Below are positions 46,301 to 55,506 of a stretch of 64,000 bases of DNA, in pieces. The DNA comes from Lachancea dasiensis. Lineage: Eukaryota > Ascomycota > Saccharomycetes > Saccharomycetales > Saccharomycetaceae. Location of the stretch: the NCBI GenBank assembly GCA_900074725.1, contig LT598456.1, forward strand, positions 255,488-319,487, written 5' to 3'. Below the pieces are notes generated by a model, which was given only the letters and a program-made list of their open reading frames with translations, made no database searches and was not told where the DNA came from. Within the stretch, counting starts at the first letter, position 1; each line of letters begins with the position of its first letter. Both the position numbers and the translations under genes were made by a program.

Positions 46301-47762
46301 AATGTGAAAGAATAGAAAGTCTGTGCAATGAGGGTTGTCTGTTAAATAGTACGACGTCTCCATCTTCCAAATGTCTCTCGACTACATCCCCGTACTGCAA
46401 GTTTTTGGCCAGTTTCATTCTATCACCGTAGCGCAAATTTCTTCTTGCTTCTTCATTTTTTTTGATTAGGTAGTTGGCACCAGGATGTTCATTGGGTCCG
46501 TTAATAACCAGCTGCTGTAACTTCTGTTTGTTATAACGAGTCACCATTTCAGGATAGGTCAATACTTTAGCAACACGATCTGGTACGGCAACTTGGTCAA
46601 TTGACAGATTAGGGTCAGGTGAAACTACTGTTCTACCAGAAAAATCCACACGTTTACCTGACAGATTACCTCTGAAACGACCTTGTTTACCCTTCAGTCT
46701 CTGACAAAAGCCCCTTATGGGCTTGGTTTTACCGCCGGAACTGCCGCCTGGCATCATTGCGGGGTTCACAGAATCTGAATTAATGTACATGGCGACAGCT
46801 AGCTGCAAGTAGTCCCACTGTTCCATCATGTTGTTGATTGAAATGCCTTTTTCTAGACCAGCTTTTATCAATGAGGAAGTCCACACGATTTCGGTAAGCT
46901 TCACTGTGAGATCATCTTCGTTAGAAGCTGGTGAGTCCTGCATCATGACCGATGGTCGAATACACACCGGAGGTGCTGGTAAATACCTCCAAATGTAAGT
47001 TTCGGGTCTTCCGGACTTAACTGTGCTATCAATGCCGAGAAGCTCACAGTCTTCGGGTGCAATTTGTTTGAATAAGTTCAAGACCTTAAGGGGATTCAAA
47101 TCATCCGTACATCTTTTCACGTATCTCTCTAGTTCTGGTTGGTGTGACAGTACCGTTTTCCAATCACCTACCCACTGGTCCTTTTCTGGAGCGGATTTTT
47201 TGCCAACCCAACGGAAAGTGTCGTGTAGAATCTTTAGAGACGCAGAGCCTGATCCGGCGGCAGCTTTTTTCACAACACCATTCAGACTACCACACTTGAA
47301 ACATCTCCTTTGCTTCTTACACTGGTCGACAACCTTCTTCAAAATGCCCATCCTTCTTAAATTATCAATACCAGGACGACGCAATTCAGACACGAATTTT
47401 CTTTTATCACCATCAGACAGCAACATCCCTCCGCAACTTTTACACACCGACTGCAAGACTTGGATGGTGGCCTTAAAATAGCCGACATGGAACACAGGGA
47501 GCGAAAGCTTGATATGACCAAAATGACCATGGCAGGAAGCTAGATTCCCGTGACAAGTCGAGCACTCAGCGTGAGACGACGAAACTCCCATTCTTGTGTC
47601 TAAAGCACCGCCGCTTTTAGGTTTTCTGCCATTTTCCAAGTCAAAAAGATCTCTTGTTTTGATTTCTGCCTTGGACTGCCCAACAATGTCACTAGCTGAG
47701 AGAGCACTGAACTCCAATCCCTTGATTCTCTTGGGCGCGATGTCTATCACAACTTCCTTCAT
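43380..47762 (-). CDS. RPO31: Rpo31 (Rpc160), largest subunit of RNA polymerase III
   Basis: This subunit forms half of the Pol III active centre, which makes tRNAs, 5S rRNA and U6. The ATG chosen is the first in frame and gives 1460 residues, equal to S. cerevisiae, starting [20 protein letters not shown]. The N-terminal zinc-binding cluster [17 protein letters not shown], then CKSCGG and [11 protein letters not shown], are intact. The active-site Mg2+ motif [15 protein letters not shown] lies near residue 510 and the bridge-helix region [20 protein letters not shown] near 865. [20 protein letters not shown] marks the C-terminal cleft. The upstream spacer has PAC-like and RRPE-like words; PAC was named from Pol A and C genes. 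Codons are well biased, as expected of an abundant enzyme. Confidence 0.98.
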   Translation of the reverse strand: [1460 protein letters not shown]

Positions 47763-48581
47763 TTCCGCCAAAACTTGAAGAGGTTCGCAGCTTCAAATGG
47801 AAGGCCAACTATCCCAAGCACTCAAATCCGCCACAAGAAGCTCACACAAGTCGTAATGCTGCCCTTTGGTGGAATCAGAAGTCAATTCTGCTGCAGTTGA
47901 TCTCTGGCTTCGGTTCCATGAGATGAGATGAGATCAAAATTTTCCAGGTGATGCCTTAAAACGAAGGCAAGACAAGTGTCATTTGGGAAAATGGTGGGAT
48001 AACCTACCCAGATCGCTTCGTTTCGAGCCATTTTGAGCGGGTGGATAACACACACAGTCAGCGGTGACCTGAAAACATGATTCCTGCAATATGAACGATG
48101 TAATGCTGACATTTATGGCGTCTGTCAAAATGGAACCAACGTCTGGAGAGTACAAAGTGATCTGATCTGGAAGTCTGAGAGATCAGCAATCGAGCCGGAT
48201 ACGCAGCGGATCTGTTATCCAATAGAAGAGGGCATCCTGAAATATATACTTCACTATCGAATTCCTAACCCAATTGGGGAGTTAGAGAATCAAAGGATTT
48301 TAGATCAGCGAATTTATACAGCGTGAAAAAATATCAGATAACAGACAGAAATCGTGCTTAAGATATACAGGCGCCTTCCAGCCACGTAGAGCGTAGGATA
48401 TGTGGGTCGGATCTCTCCTAGTCGAGTTTAAGCCTTTTTGATATTAGCGTGTAACTGACACTGGTCCCCGTATAAAGGTATCAGCTTATTTAGTGGCGAT
48501 TTGAATAGGCTCTACGATAATCCATGGTTCTTAACACTCTTCATTCCTAACATACAACGACCAACTGGCTTATCGATTGAC
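47763..48581. other. RPO31-SEM1 divergent intergenic region
   Basis: 819 bp. PAC-like and RRPE-like words lie near RPO31 (47918-47946). No PACE-type proteasome element is visible near SEM1; AGTGGCGAT at about 48493 is only a weak resemblance. No other gene is seen. Confidence 0.4.
47918..47946 (+). promoter_or_regulatory. PAC-like and RRPE-like words before RPO31
   Basis: ATGAGATGAGATGAGAT (47918-47934), a GATGA array lacking the leading GC of PAC, is followed at once by CAAAATTTTCC (47936-47946, RRPE-like). They lie 156-184 bp before the RPO31 ATG. Confidence 0.5.
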
Positions 48582-48788
48582 ATGAGTGCAGAGATGGAGC
48601 ACAAGAAAACTTTGGAGGAGGACGACGAATTTGAGGACTTTCCCATGGACACTTGGCCCGATTCAGAGACCATTAAGGAAGCATCAGACATTCAAGCAAA
48701 TCTATGGAAGGAGGATTGGGATGACGTGGAGGTAGAGGACGACTTCACGAACGAATTGAAAAAAGAGTTGGAAAAGCACAGAAAATGA
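48582..48788 (+). CDS. SEM1: Sem1 (Rpn15/DSS1), proteasome lid and TREX-2 subunit
   Basis: Sem1 is a tiny acidic, largely disordered protein that tethers lid subunits of the 26S proteasome and also serves in TREX-2 mRNA export and other PCI complexes. The 68-residue product starts at the first ATG (MSAEMEHKKTLEEDDEFEDF). It carries the DSS1 signature: LEEDDEFEDFPMDTW (residues 11-25), then EDWDDVEVEDDFTNELKKEL, with the two acidic-aromatic ubiquitin-binding segments. S. cerevisiae Sem1 is 89 residues; the difference is at the N-terminus. In that yeast it follows ESC2 directly; here RPO31 intervenes. RPT5, another proteasome gene, is next on the same strand. Confidence 0.94.
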   Translation: MSAEMEHKKTLEEDDEFEDFPMDTWPDSETIKEASDIQANLWKEDWDDVEVEDDFTNELKKELEKHRK

Positions 48789-49246
48789 TGGCACGACGGA
48801 CTGTGGGGCGAGACCCGCAAAGCAGGCCGGGAAAGTGAATTGCTCAGTATTGGTTGCCGAGCTCTCTTGAATGGCCAACGTTAATTCCACAGCTGCAAAG
48901 AGTGCAGCCAAATCGCGGAGAGCACTCCCACAAGCCAATCGACCCCGTATGCTTGACGCGTTGCAGATGAAAATTACGGTTGTCGAGCAAGTTTTAGTAT
49001 ATAATACGGCAGCTCGTGATAACACGACCCCATCCAACCACCAGCTGGCATAAAGACGCTCTGGAAGGGCTTTCCACGCACTGGAAATAGCTGAGTAAAA
49101 CCCATGTCACGTACGTATTAAATGATTATCAATAGTTCATGTGGCTTTCGGTGGCAAACGATAATGTATGCATATAATAAGGTGTGCTGCCCACTCGACG
49201 CCAACTTGTACCTGAGATAGACAGTAAGGAGCGCAGTATAAGCAAT
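48789..49246. other. SEM1-RPT5 spacer
   Basis: 458 bp forming the RPT5 promoter, with a perfect PACE at 49150-49158. No other gene is seen. Confidence 0.4.
49150..49158 (+). promoter_or_regulatory. PACE (Rpn4 site) before RPT5
   Basis: GGTGGCAAA matches the proteasome-associated control element exactly and lies 89 bp before the RPT5 ATG. In S. cerevisiae Rpn4 binds it to adjust proteasome gene expression. Confidence 0.85.
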
Positions 49247-50551
49247 ATGGCAACTCTGGAGGAATTGGAGGCTCAGCAATTGCCAGGAGAAGTGGAGATC
49301 CATGAGGAAATTCTAAACTTGCCCACGTCCGAAATACAGACCAGAACAAAACTACTAGACAACGAGATCCGGATATTCAGGTCAGAGTTACAGAGGCTCT
49401 CACACGAGAACAATGTCATGCTGGAGAAGATCAAGGACAACAAGGAAAAAATCAAGAACAATCGACAATTGCCTTACTTAGTGTCCAATGTGGTAGAAAT
49501 CATGGACATGGACGAACTAGAGGACGAAGAGCATCGGGAATCAACCACCCAAGGCGGTAATGTGAACTTAGACAATACTGCGACAGGAAAGGCCGCCGTG
49601 GTAAAAACTTCTTCCCGGCAAACCGTCTTTCTACCCATGGTTGGTTTAGTCGACCCGGAAAAACTGAAACCCAACGATTTGGTTGGTGTGAACAAGGACT
49701 CTTATCTAGTGCTGGACACACTGCCTTCTGAATTTGACTCCCGTGTCAAAGCCATGGAAGTGGACGAGAAGCCTACAGAAACATATTCAGATGTTGGTGG
49801 TCTGGATAAGCAGATCGAAGAGTTAGTTGAGGCTATTGTTCTTCCATTGAAACAGGCCGAGAAATTTACAAATATGGGGATACGGGCTCCAAAAGGTGCA
49901 CTTATGTACGGACCTCCGGGCACTGGTAAAACTCTCCTTGCGAGAGCGTGTGCAGCCCAAACGAACGCCACTTTTTTGAAGCTGGCGGCACCGCAACTGG
50001 TTCAAATGTTTATTGGTGAAGGCTCAAAACTAGTTCGTGATGCATTTGCATTGGCCAAAGAAAAGGCGCCTACGATCATTTTTATCGATGAATTAGATGC
50101 CATTGGTACTAAGCGTTTTGATTCTGAGAAATCGGGTGACAGAGAGGTACAAAGAACCATGTTGGAGTTACTGAATCAATTAGACGGCTTCGGATCCGAC
50201 GACAGAGTTAAAGTACTTGCAGCCACGAACAGAGTAGACGTATTAGACCCGGCTCTTTTAAGATCGGGAAGATTGGATCGTAAAATTGAATTTCCATTGC
50301 CATCGGAAGATTCTCGGGCTCAGATTCTGCAGATTCATTCTAGAAAAATGACTACAGATGATTCTATAAACTGGCAGGAACTAGCAAGGTCTACAGACGA
50401 GTTTAACGGTGCACAACTGAAAGCGGTTTCGGTCGAAGCAGGTATGATCGCCCTTAGAAACGGCCAAAGCCAAGTGAAGCATGAAGACTTTGTCGAGGCG
50501 ATTGGTGAAGTTCAGGCTAGAAAGTCAAAATCCGTATCATTCTATGCTTAG
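49247..50551 (+). CDS. RPT5: Rpt5, AAA ATPase of the 26S proteasome base
   Basis: Rpt5 is one of the six ATPases that unfold substrates and open the 20S gate. The 434-residue product equals S. cerevisiae Rpt5. It has an N-terminal coiled coil (about 27-75), an OB fold, Walker A GPPGTGKT (222-229), Walker [12 protein letters not shown] (277-287), an arginine-finger region [14 protein letters not shown], and the C-terminal HbYX gate-opening motif FYA. The start is the first ATG; the frame extends upstream without one. A PACE box drives it. It is convergent with CDC40 (35 bp between stops). Confidence 0.98.
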   Translation: MATLEELEAQQLPGEVEIHEEILNLPTSEIQTRTKLLDNEIRIFRSELQRLSHENNVMLEKIKDNKEKIKNNRQLPYLVSNVVEIMDMDELEDEEHRESTTQGGNVNLDNTATGKAAVVKTSSRQTVFLPMVGLVDPEKLKPNDLVGVNKDSYLVLDTLPSEFDSRVKAMEVDEKPTETYSDVGGLDKQIEELVEAIVLPLKQAEKFTNMGIRAPKGALMYGPPGTGKTLLARACAAQTNATFLKLAAPQLVQMFIGEGSKLVRDAFALAKEKAPTIIFIDELDAIGTKRFDSEKSGDREVQRTMLELLNQLDGFGSDDRVKVLAATNRVDVLDPALLRSGRLDRKIEFPLPSEDSRAQILQIHSRKMTTDDSINWQELARSTDEFNGAQLKAVSVEAGMIALRNGQSQVKHEDFVEAIGEVQARKSKSVSFYA

Positions 50552-50586
50552 TCTCCTTAACTATGTACAAGTACGTCATTCATTCA

Positions 50587-52005
50587 TTAATCATATAAAT
50601 AGATTTTCTCCCCATTGCCTGCGCACACTATTTTGCTGGTCTCTTGTGGAGCCCACGCTAATGTCACGATAGCCTTTTTGCCAGGAACTTCGAATTGTTT
50701 AAGCAATCGTGTTGTTTTCCAGTCCCAGATGAAAACCCCACCTTTAGAATCACCAGAGGCAATATATCTACCATCCGAAGAGAACCCAAAACCGATCCCA
50801 AAACCTGCGCACTTGTGACCTTCGAACCTTTTTTTCGGGTGTCGCTTGTACTTTGGTTTCATGGAAAATGGATAAATAGTATTATCCATACTTTGTGCAG
50901 CGAAATAATTGTGCTCAGGGTGTATATCAATATATGGCATTGAGTATTGCGCCGTATCGCTTATTTGCTTGATTGGAATATTTATTTGATTCTCCCAAAT
51001 TTGCATTGTTTTGTCTTCTGACGAAGAAATGAGTTTAGATCCATCTGGAAAGTACTTCAATGCAATAATTGATGATAAGTGATGGTCGTAAACTTGAACC
51101 AAACCATTCTTGTCAGATACTCTCAAATCAAAGTGTCTGATTTCTCTGTTGGACAATCCTACAATCAACTCGTTCGAATTTGACGGACGGAAGCTTGCGC
51201 AGTTTGGTGTACAGGAAAAATTGAGTCTGTTGTTTACTCTCCCGGTTTCAACGTCCCATATTTTCACATATTGGTCAAAGGAGGTGCTGAGAAATTGATG
51301 GCCATCTTCAGTAAAATTAACATCTTTAATAGCTTTTGAATGGCCGTAATAATCCCTGAGCAATGATCGGTCGTGGTACATGTCCCAAAGTTTGACCTTG
51401 TTGTCATTTCCACCAGACAAAAAAAGATGTCCCGTTTTGGGTAGCATTCTAACCACAGTGGTGCCATTTCCATGACCGGCAAATTTGTGTATCAGCTTTT
51501 TGGGCAAATAATTACGGAAAGATAGCGGTGCTTTTGCGAAGTCGATGTTTTCTTCAATAGGGGGATGGAGAAAACTGCGGCCTTGATAATCTGTGGCAGA
51601 GTTCCCATAAAAATCGCTTGTTTCTTTCGAGGCCAAATGATCACCATTTTCTTGTACCTCCACATCGTCATCCTTATACACTACAGGTGTGTTGATGTTA
51701 CTGGAGGATCTTCGGTTCTTATCCTCAGGATCATCGCTGTTGTCTTCGGAGGATGATGACCATGAAGCCCAAGGTCCTTTTCCCTTACGCTTTTTATGCT
51801 TACTGGAGGAGTTGGCTCCCTTTGGCCCTCTAGCTCTCTTGACTCTATGCTCTGTTTCCACAGTTTGTTTGTCTTCTAATGCGGTCCGCCCTTTTAAATT
51901 CTCATCGTTTGGTAGATACGGACGTAATCCATCTGAAGAACCGTTGTTGGCATTCGCTGATAATTCTAAATCAGATTCTGAACTATAGCCCGATATCAAC
52001 ACCAT
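50587..52005 (-). CDS. CDC40: Cdc40/Prp17, second-step splicing factor
   Basis: Prp17 is a WD40 protein of the catalytic spliceosome needed for the second transesterification and for cell-cycle progression. The 472-residue product (S. cerevisiae 455) starts at the first ATG (MVLISGYSSESDLEL); upstream codons begin with TTG. The N-terminus is disordered, with a basic HKKRKGKGPW stretch. The conserved FAKAPLSFRNYLPKKLIHKF-type entry precedes seven WD repeats ending in clear WD-like motifs (KVKLWDMY, YVKIWDVETGR, TMQIWENQ, GVFIWDWKTTRLL). It closes at IVCAGNGEKIYLYD. It is tandem with ESF1, as YDR364C-YDR365C, with a tRNA-Lys between. Confidence 0.95.
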   Translation of the reverse strand: MVLISGYSSESDLELSANANNGSSDGLRPYLPNDENLKGRTALEDKQTVETEHRVKRARGPKGANSSSKHKKRKGKGPWASWSSSSEDNSDDPEDKNRRSSSNINTPVVYKDDDVEVQENGDHLASKETSDFYGNSATDYQGRSFLHPPIEENIDFAKAPLSFRNYLPKKLIHKFAGHGNGTTVVRMLPKTGHLFLSGGNDNKVKLWDMYHDRSLLRDYYGHSKAIKDVNFTEDGHQFLSTSFDQYVKIWDVETGRVNNRLNFSCTPNCASFRPSNSNELIVGLSNREIRHFDLRVSDKNGLVQVYDHHLSSIIALKYFPDGSKLISSSEDKTMQIWENQINIPIKQISDTAQYSMPYIDIHPEHNYFAAQSMDNTIYPFSMKPKYKRHPKKRFEGHKCAGFGIGFGFSSDGRYIASGDSKGGVFIWDWKTTRLLKQFEVPGKKAIVTLAWAPQETSKIVCAGNGEKIYLYD

Positions 52006-52141
52006 CGCCCTGAATGCTATCGATAATTTGGTCCCACGCAATGGGCAGCCATTGTTTTGAACCAGTTATATTATCTTGATGAAGTGACTTTGTGAGAGAT
52101 GACATTGGTTTATATCTAATGGTGAATAACTAAAAATAAGA

Positions 52142-52214
52142 GCCTTGTTGGCGCAATCGGTAGCGCGTATGACTCTTAATCATAAGGTTAGGGGTTCGAG
52201 CCCCCTACAGGGCT
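52142..52214 (+). tRNA. tRNA-Lys(CTT), copy 2
   Basis: Identical over all 73 nt to the copy at 43153-43225, with anticodon CTT, intact A and B boxes and no intron. The flanks differ apart from a short TAAGA just upstream. T5 follows at 52217-52221. It sits in the 5' flank of CDC40 on the opposite strand. Confidence 0.97.
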
Positions 52215-52579
52215 TCTTTTTGCTGGACTGGCCATTACTGAGCTTTATTGGTTTACCTGTGGAACTTCCGCTAATTGTTAACCTCGTGGCTAGGGCATTC
52301 TTATGACTTGTCAATAACTTCATAAAGCAGATTTTTTAATAAATAATGCGCTCAGTTGACCTGTCGATTGCTCCGGTGTTATAAGATTCATCTTTTCTAG
52401 AAAATAATTGGTAAGGACGCACGACGCTGAGGACGACATTTTACAATCTAAAAACCACAAATTACCGCTGAAAATATTTTATTGTACCCAAGATATCTAT
52501 GTATTGTTGTATTAAACTACAACTGCCAAGCGGGCGGAGAGCTGCAGAAATACAATGAATGCACCCGTATGTACGACAA
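52215..52579. other. tRNA-Lys to ESF1 spacer
   Basis: 365 bp holding the Pol III terminator (52217-52221) and AT-rich 3' flank of ESF1. Nothing else is recognised. Confidence 0.4.
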
Positions 52580-54499
52580 TCATGCGGTAGAGCGGTGCTT
52601 CTTAGAAGAGCGCTTTATCTTACTGACCAAACCTTTGATATCAGAGGAGCCATTAGCCTGTTTCAGCCCAGCATCATCCGCCTTTCTTTTCTTGGCCTTG
52701 CTCTTGTTGGAACGCTTATTCCTCTCTTGTAAAATTTTCTTCATGGCAGTTGTGCCCGTGAATTCAGGCTGAGAAGGATCAATGGCAAAATCTCGGTCCT
52801 CAAACACTTCACTGAATCTAGGATCATTCAAGTCAGGTTTGAATTCATCCTCAGTTATCTTGCTTCTATCTTGATACTTGGTCTTTTTACCCCTCTCCTT
52901 CTCGGACCGAGCAATTTCATTCATGTTGAAATGTGCTTTCTTGTTCAATTTTGAACTTCCCTCTTCTTCATCGTCCATCATCAGAAGTTCCAACTCAGCA
53001 GCAGATTTCTTGGTCTCTTCAGACGCTGATGTTGGTTTTCTTGATTTCAATTCCTTCAACTTTTGCTTCTTTTCATCTTCAGCTTGCTTCTTCAATTCCT
53101 TAACGCGCTCTTTCCGCATTTTTCTACGCTCTTTTTCTTTCCGCTTAACTTTGTCTAAAGTTGACTCTTCCGTCTTTTCGTCAGCATCACCTTCGTTACT
53201 TTCGCCGAGGGCTGGAGCAAATGTGATTTGCATGTCGACGTCGCTCTCACCTTCTTCTGGTTCCTTATCAAAGAGGGATCTGTCCCCCACTTGTGACGAT
53301 TGGTTAGCGAGCAATTTCAACTTTGATTTCAAATCCTGATTGAGTTCTGGTTCGGACTCTTCGCTATCAGAGGCGAGGTAAGCTTTGAAATCCATTTCGT
53401 CAATCTCCTTTTGGCTAAATGCTCTCTTGGCCATCGCCACACGGTCAGCAGGGGTGTCATCCCATGTCAACTTAACCTTAGAGTGTTGGAGAGCATCAGT
53501 GCTGAACTGAGCAGGTCTATAATTCTTAGGCAGGTCACTACATTCATCTCGTGGGTCGTCATCAAAGTCCATACCATCAGGAACATACCGGAGGTCAAAC
53601 GTATTGGCAGTAGACTCGAACTCCGAGCCATCGCAGTTTTTGTAAATGGCTTCGGCTGTCTCAATGTTGTTGCAGTATACAACCGCATAGAAATATCTTA
53701 GTCTTTCCAATTGGTATCGGCGTAATGATTTAGCGTCGTATTCTTCTGCGTCTCCTTCTTCGTAGAGATCCCTGACATCTAAGTCAGAATCGCTGTCATT
53801 GCCATTGCCCCTCTTGCTCTTTCTTTTACTCTGGAAGATTTCTTTTGGAGGACCCTCTACTTGTTCTCGTTGAAGCCTTTCTTTCCCGAATTCACTTGGA
53901 TAAACGGCAACCTTTAGAATCTTGCCGCCTTTGGGAACAAAACTGCTGAATGTAATCAACAAGTCGTCAGATTTTACGTGATCCCAATCAAGGTTGACAA
54001 CAGCTAGAGTCTTGCTGCTCTCCCCTGATTCTGGTTTACTGTCCTCGATTTCAACCTCCGATTCATCACTTTCCATGTCACTTGAGTCCACATCAGACTC
54101 CGAGCTCGACGAGCTTTCATCTGAGGAAGACAAATAGTCACTAGCAACCTCGCCACGGGCCCTGTCTAAGCTCAACGACTTTACTTTGGTTTTGATTTCA
54201 GGTTCCTCATCATCTTCCTCCGACTTGTTTTCTTGCTCTGACGGCTTTGTCTCCTCCTCCTTCTCATAATATTTCTCAAAATCTTTCTTGTCTTTATTAT
54301 CCCCATCCTTCAAACGTCTTCCGTACTTGTCCACTTTTGCTTTGCGTTTGAACTCCAGATCCTTCTTGCTGAATCTGTCATCCAACTTGATCTTGAACTT
54401 CTTGGCCCTGGTCTCTCTATATTTAGGGTCGTTCTGTAGACCAGCAAATCGCGAGTCACTTGGACCACTGGTACCGGAGCTATTCGAATTCTTAGCCAT
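52580..54499 (-). CDS. ESF1: Esf1, nucleolar 18S rRNA processing factor
   Basis: Esf1 (ABT1/ESF2 partner, U3-associated) is needed for early cleavages toward 18S rRNA. The 639-residue protein (S. cerevisiae 628) is highly charged. A basic N-terminus (RETRAKKFKIKLDDRFSKKD) and Ser/Asp/Glu runs (about 118-155) lead to an RRM-like core (LAVVNLDWDHVKSDDLLITF at about 165, KGGKILKVAVYPSEFG). The NUC153 motif lies near the C-terminus (LNDPRFSEVFEDRDFAIDPS) and the tail is strongly basic. It starts at the first ATG. A PAC box lies 44 bp upstream. Confidence 0.95.
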   Translation of the reverse strand: MAKNSNSSGTSGPSDSRFAGLQNDPKYRETRAKKFKIKLDDRFSKKDLEFKRKAKVDKYGRRLKDGDNKDKKDFEKYYEKEEETKPSEQENKSEEDDEEPEIKTKVKSLSLDRARGEVASDYLSSSDESSSSSESDVDSSDMESDESEVEIEDSKPESGESSKTLAVVNLDWDHVKSDDLLITFSSFVPKGGKILKVAVYPSEFGKERLQREQVEGPPKEIFQSKRKSKRGNGNDSDSDLDVRDLYEEGDAEEYDAKSLRRYQLERLRYFYAVVYCNNIETAEAIYKNCDGSEFESTANTFDLRYVPDGMDFDDDPRDECSDLPKNYRPAQFSTDALQHSKVKLTWDDTPADRVAMAKRAFSQKEIDEMDFKAYLASDSEESEPELNQDLKSKLKLLANQSSQVGDRSLFDKEPEEGESDVDMQITFAPALGESNEGDADEKTEESTLDKVKRKEKERRKMRKERVKELKKQAEDEKKQKLKELKSRKPTSASEETKKSAAELELLMMDDEEEGSSKLNKKAHFNMNEIARSEKERGKKTKYQDRSKITEDEFKPDLNDPRFSEVFEDRDFAIDPSQPEFTGTTAMKKILQERNKRSNKSKAKKRKADDAGLKQANGSSDIKGLVSKIKRSSKKHRSTA

Positions 54500-55506
54500 A
54501 GTTGGGGATTCGTATGGCCTATGCTTGGAGAACCGATGAGATGCGATGAGATGGTAAAATTTGTATGCACTTTTTTCCGTAATATGATGTTACAAACGAC
54601 GAAGGCGGCTAAAGGCCACATCAAATCTTCAAAATGACGATATGACCAGAGAGCCATGCTGATGTGTTGACCACTTCCATCTTGAGCTAGCACAATTCTT
54701 TCGAGCTAGAAATTTAAAATGATTTTCACTCTAAAGTTCGTGTCTGCCAGGTTTGTTCTGATGTTTCCTATCTCGCCTGCAAAGAACTCTAAGTGCTAGA
54801 CAACGAATTTTGAAGATAGGAACCGCATCAACGCAAGGAGAGTAAGCCATGAATTGGTATCCTGAACACATGGCAGTCGGTTTACTGTCGGAGAGCGGAG
54901 CTGTTGAGCTTAATAGTCAAGCAGACTGTAGAGGATTTGGCGTTGAGCGTAACCTTCAAAAGCAGAGATGTGGCAATCCCTTTGCCCGAAATCTTTTCTA
55001 AAGCTGAAATCTCCATTGGCACCTCTACCATAGATAGACTCTTTTCTTTAAAGCATTCCCTTTCGGGCTAAAATAAAACCAGACCAAACTAAATCAAAGC
55101 ACCTCTACGAACAGAGCTTTAATCAATACACCATCATGAGGGGAGTGTGTAGAGCATTTTCATTTCTTATCTTAAGTTTTTGGACCGATATTGGGGGCAA
55201 GGGAGTGAATCTCTCGGTCAAACCTTACGGGAAATCTCTTGTGCAATGCAGACTTGGTAGAATATACAGAAGTTAACGAGCCTCGAATACTAACACATGG
55301 TTCCGGAGTACGCTTTACACCGTTATGGTCACAAACACCATTAGTTGTTGGGTTAGTATCTGATTTTTATAAGTTAGCCGCTCATCATCCGTTAACTGTG
55401 ATATTACTTAGCTTAATTTAACGTAAGGCTAGTCATCGGTTGCACCTTAAGAAGCTAGACCTCTACTGATTTGAGAAAGATAGCTATACTTTACTCGTTC
55501 GTTGCA
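54500..55506. other. ESF1-RTC5 divergent intergenic region
   Basis: 1007 bp. ESF1 PAC words are at the left end. Near 55136-55421 are short frames (46 codons from ATG at 55136; an ATG-less 60-codon frame ending 55421) and consensus branch-point words on both strands (55288-55294 plus, 55352-55358 minus). I cannot assemble a supported gene from these. Confidence 0.4.
54533..54554 (+). promoter_or_regulatory. PAC boxes before ESF1
   Basis: GCGATGAG (54543-54550, continuing ATGG) is an exact PAC core. A second near-copy, CCGATGAG, starts 10 bp earlier. An RRPE-like TAAAATTT follows. The group is 34-66 bp before the ESF1 ATG. Confidence 0.75.

Noticed and set aside
48490-48500. AGTGGCGAT as a possible PACE before SEM1
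   Set aside because: Three mismatches to GGTGGCAAA; not distinguishable from background.
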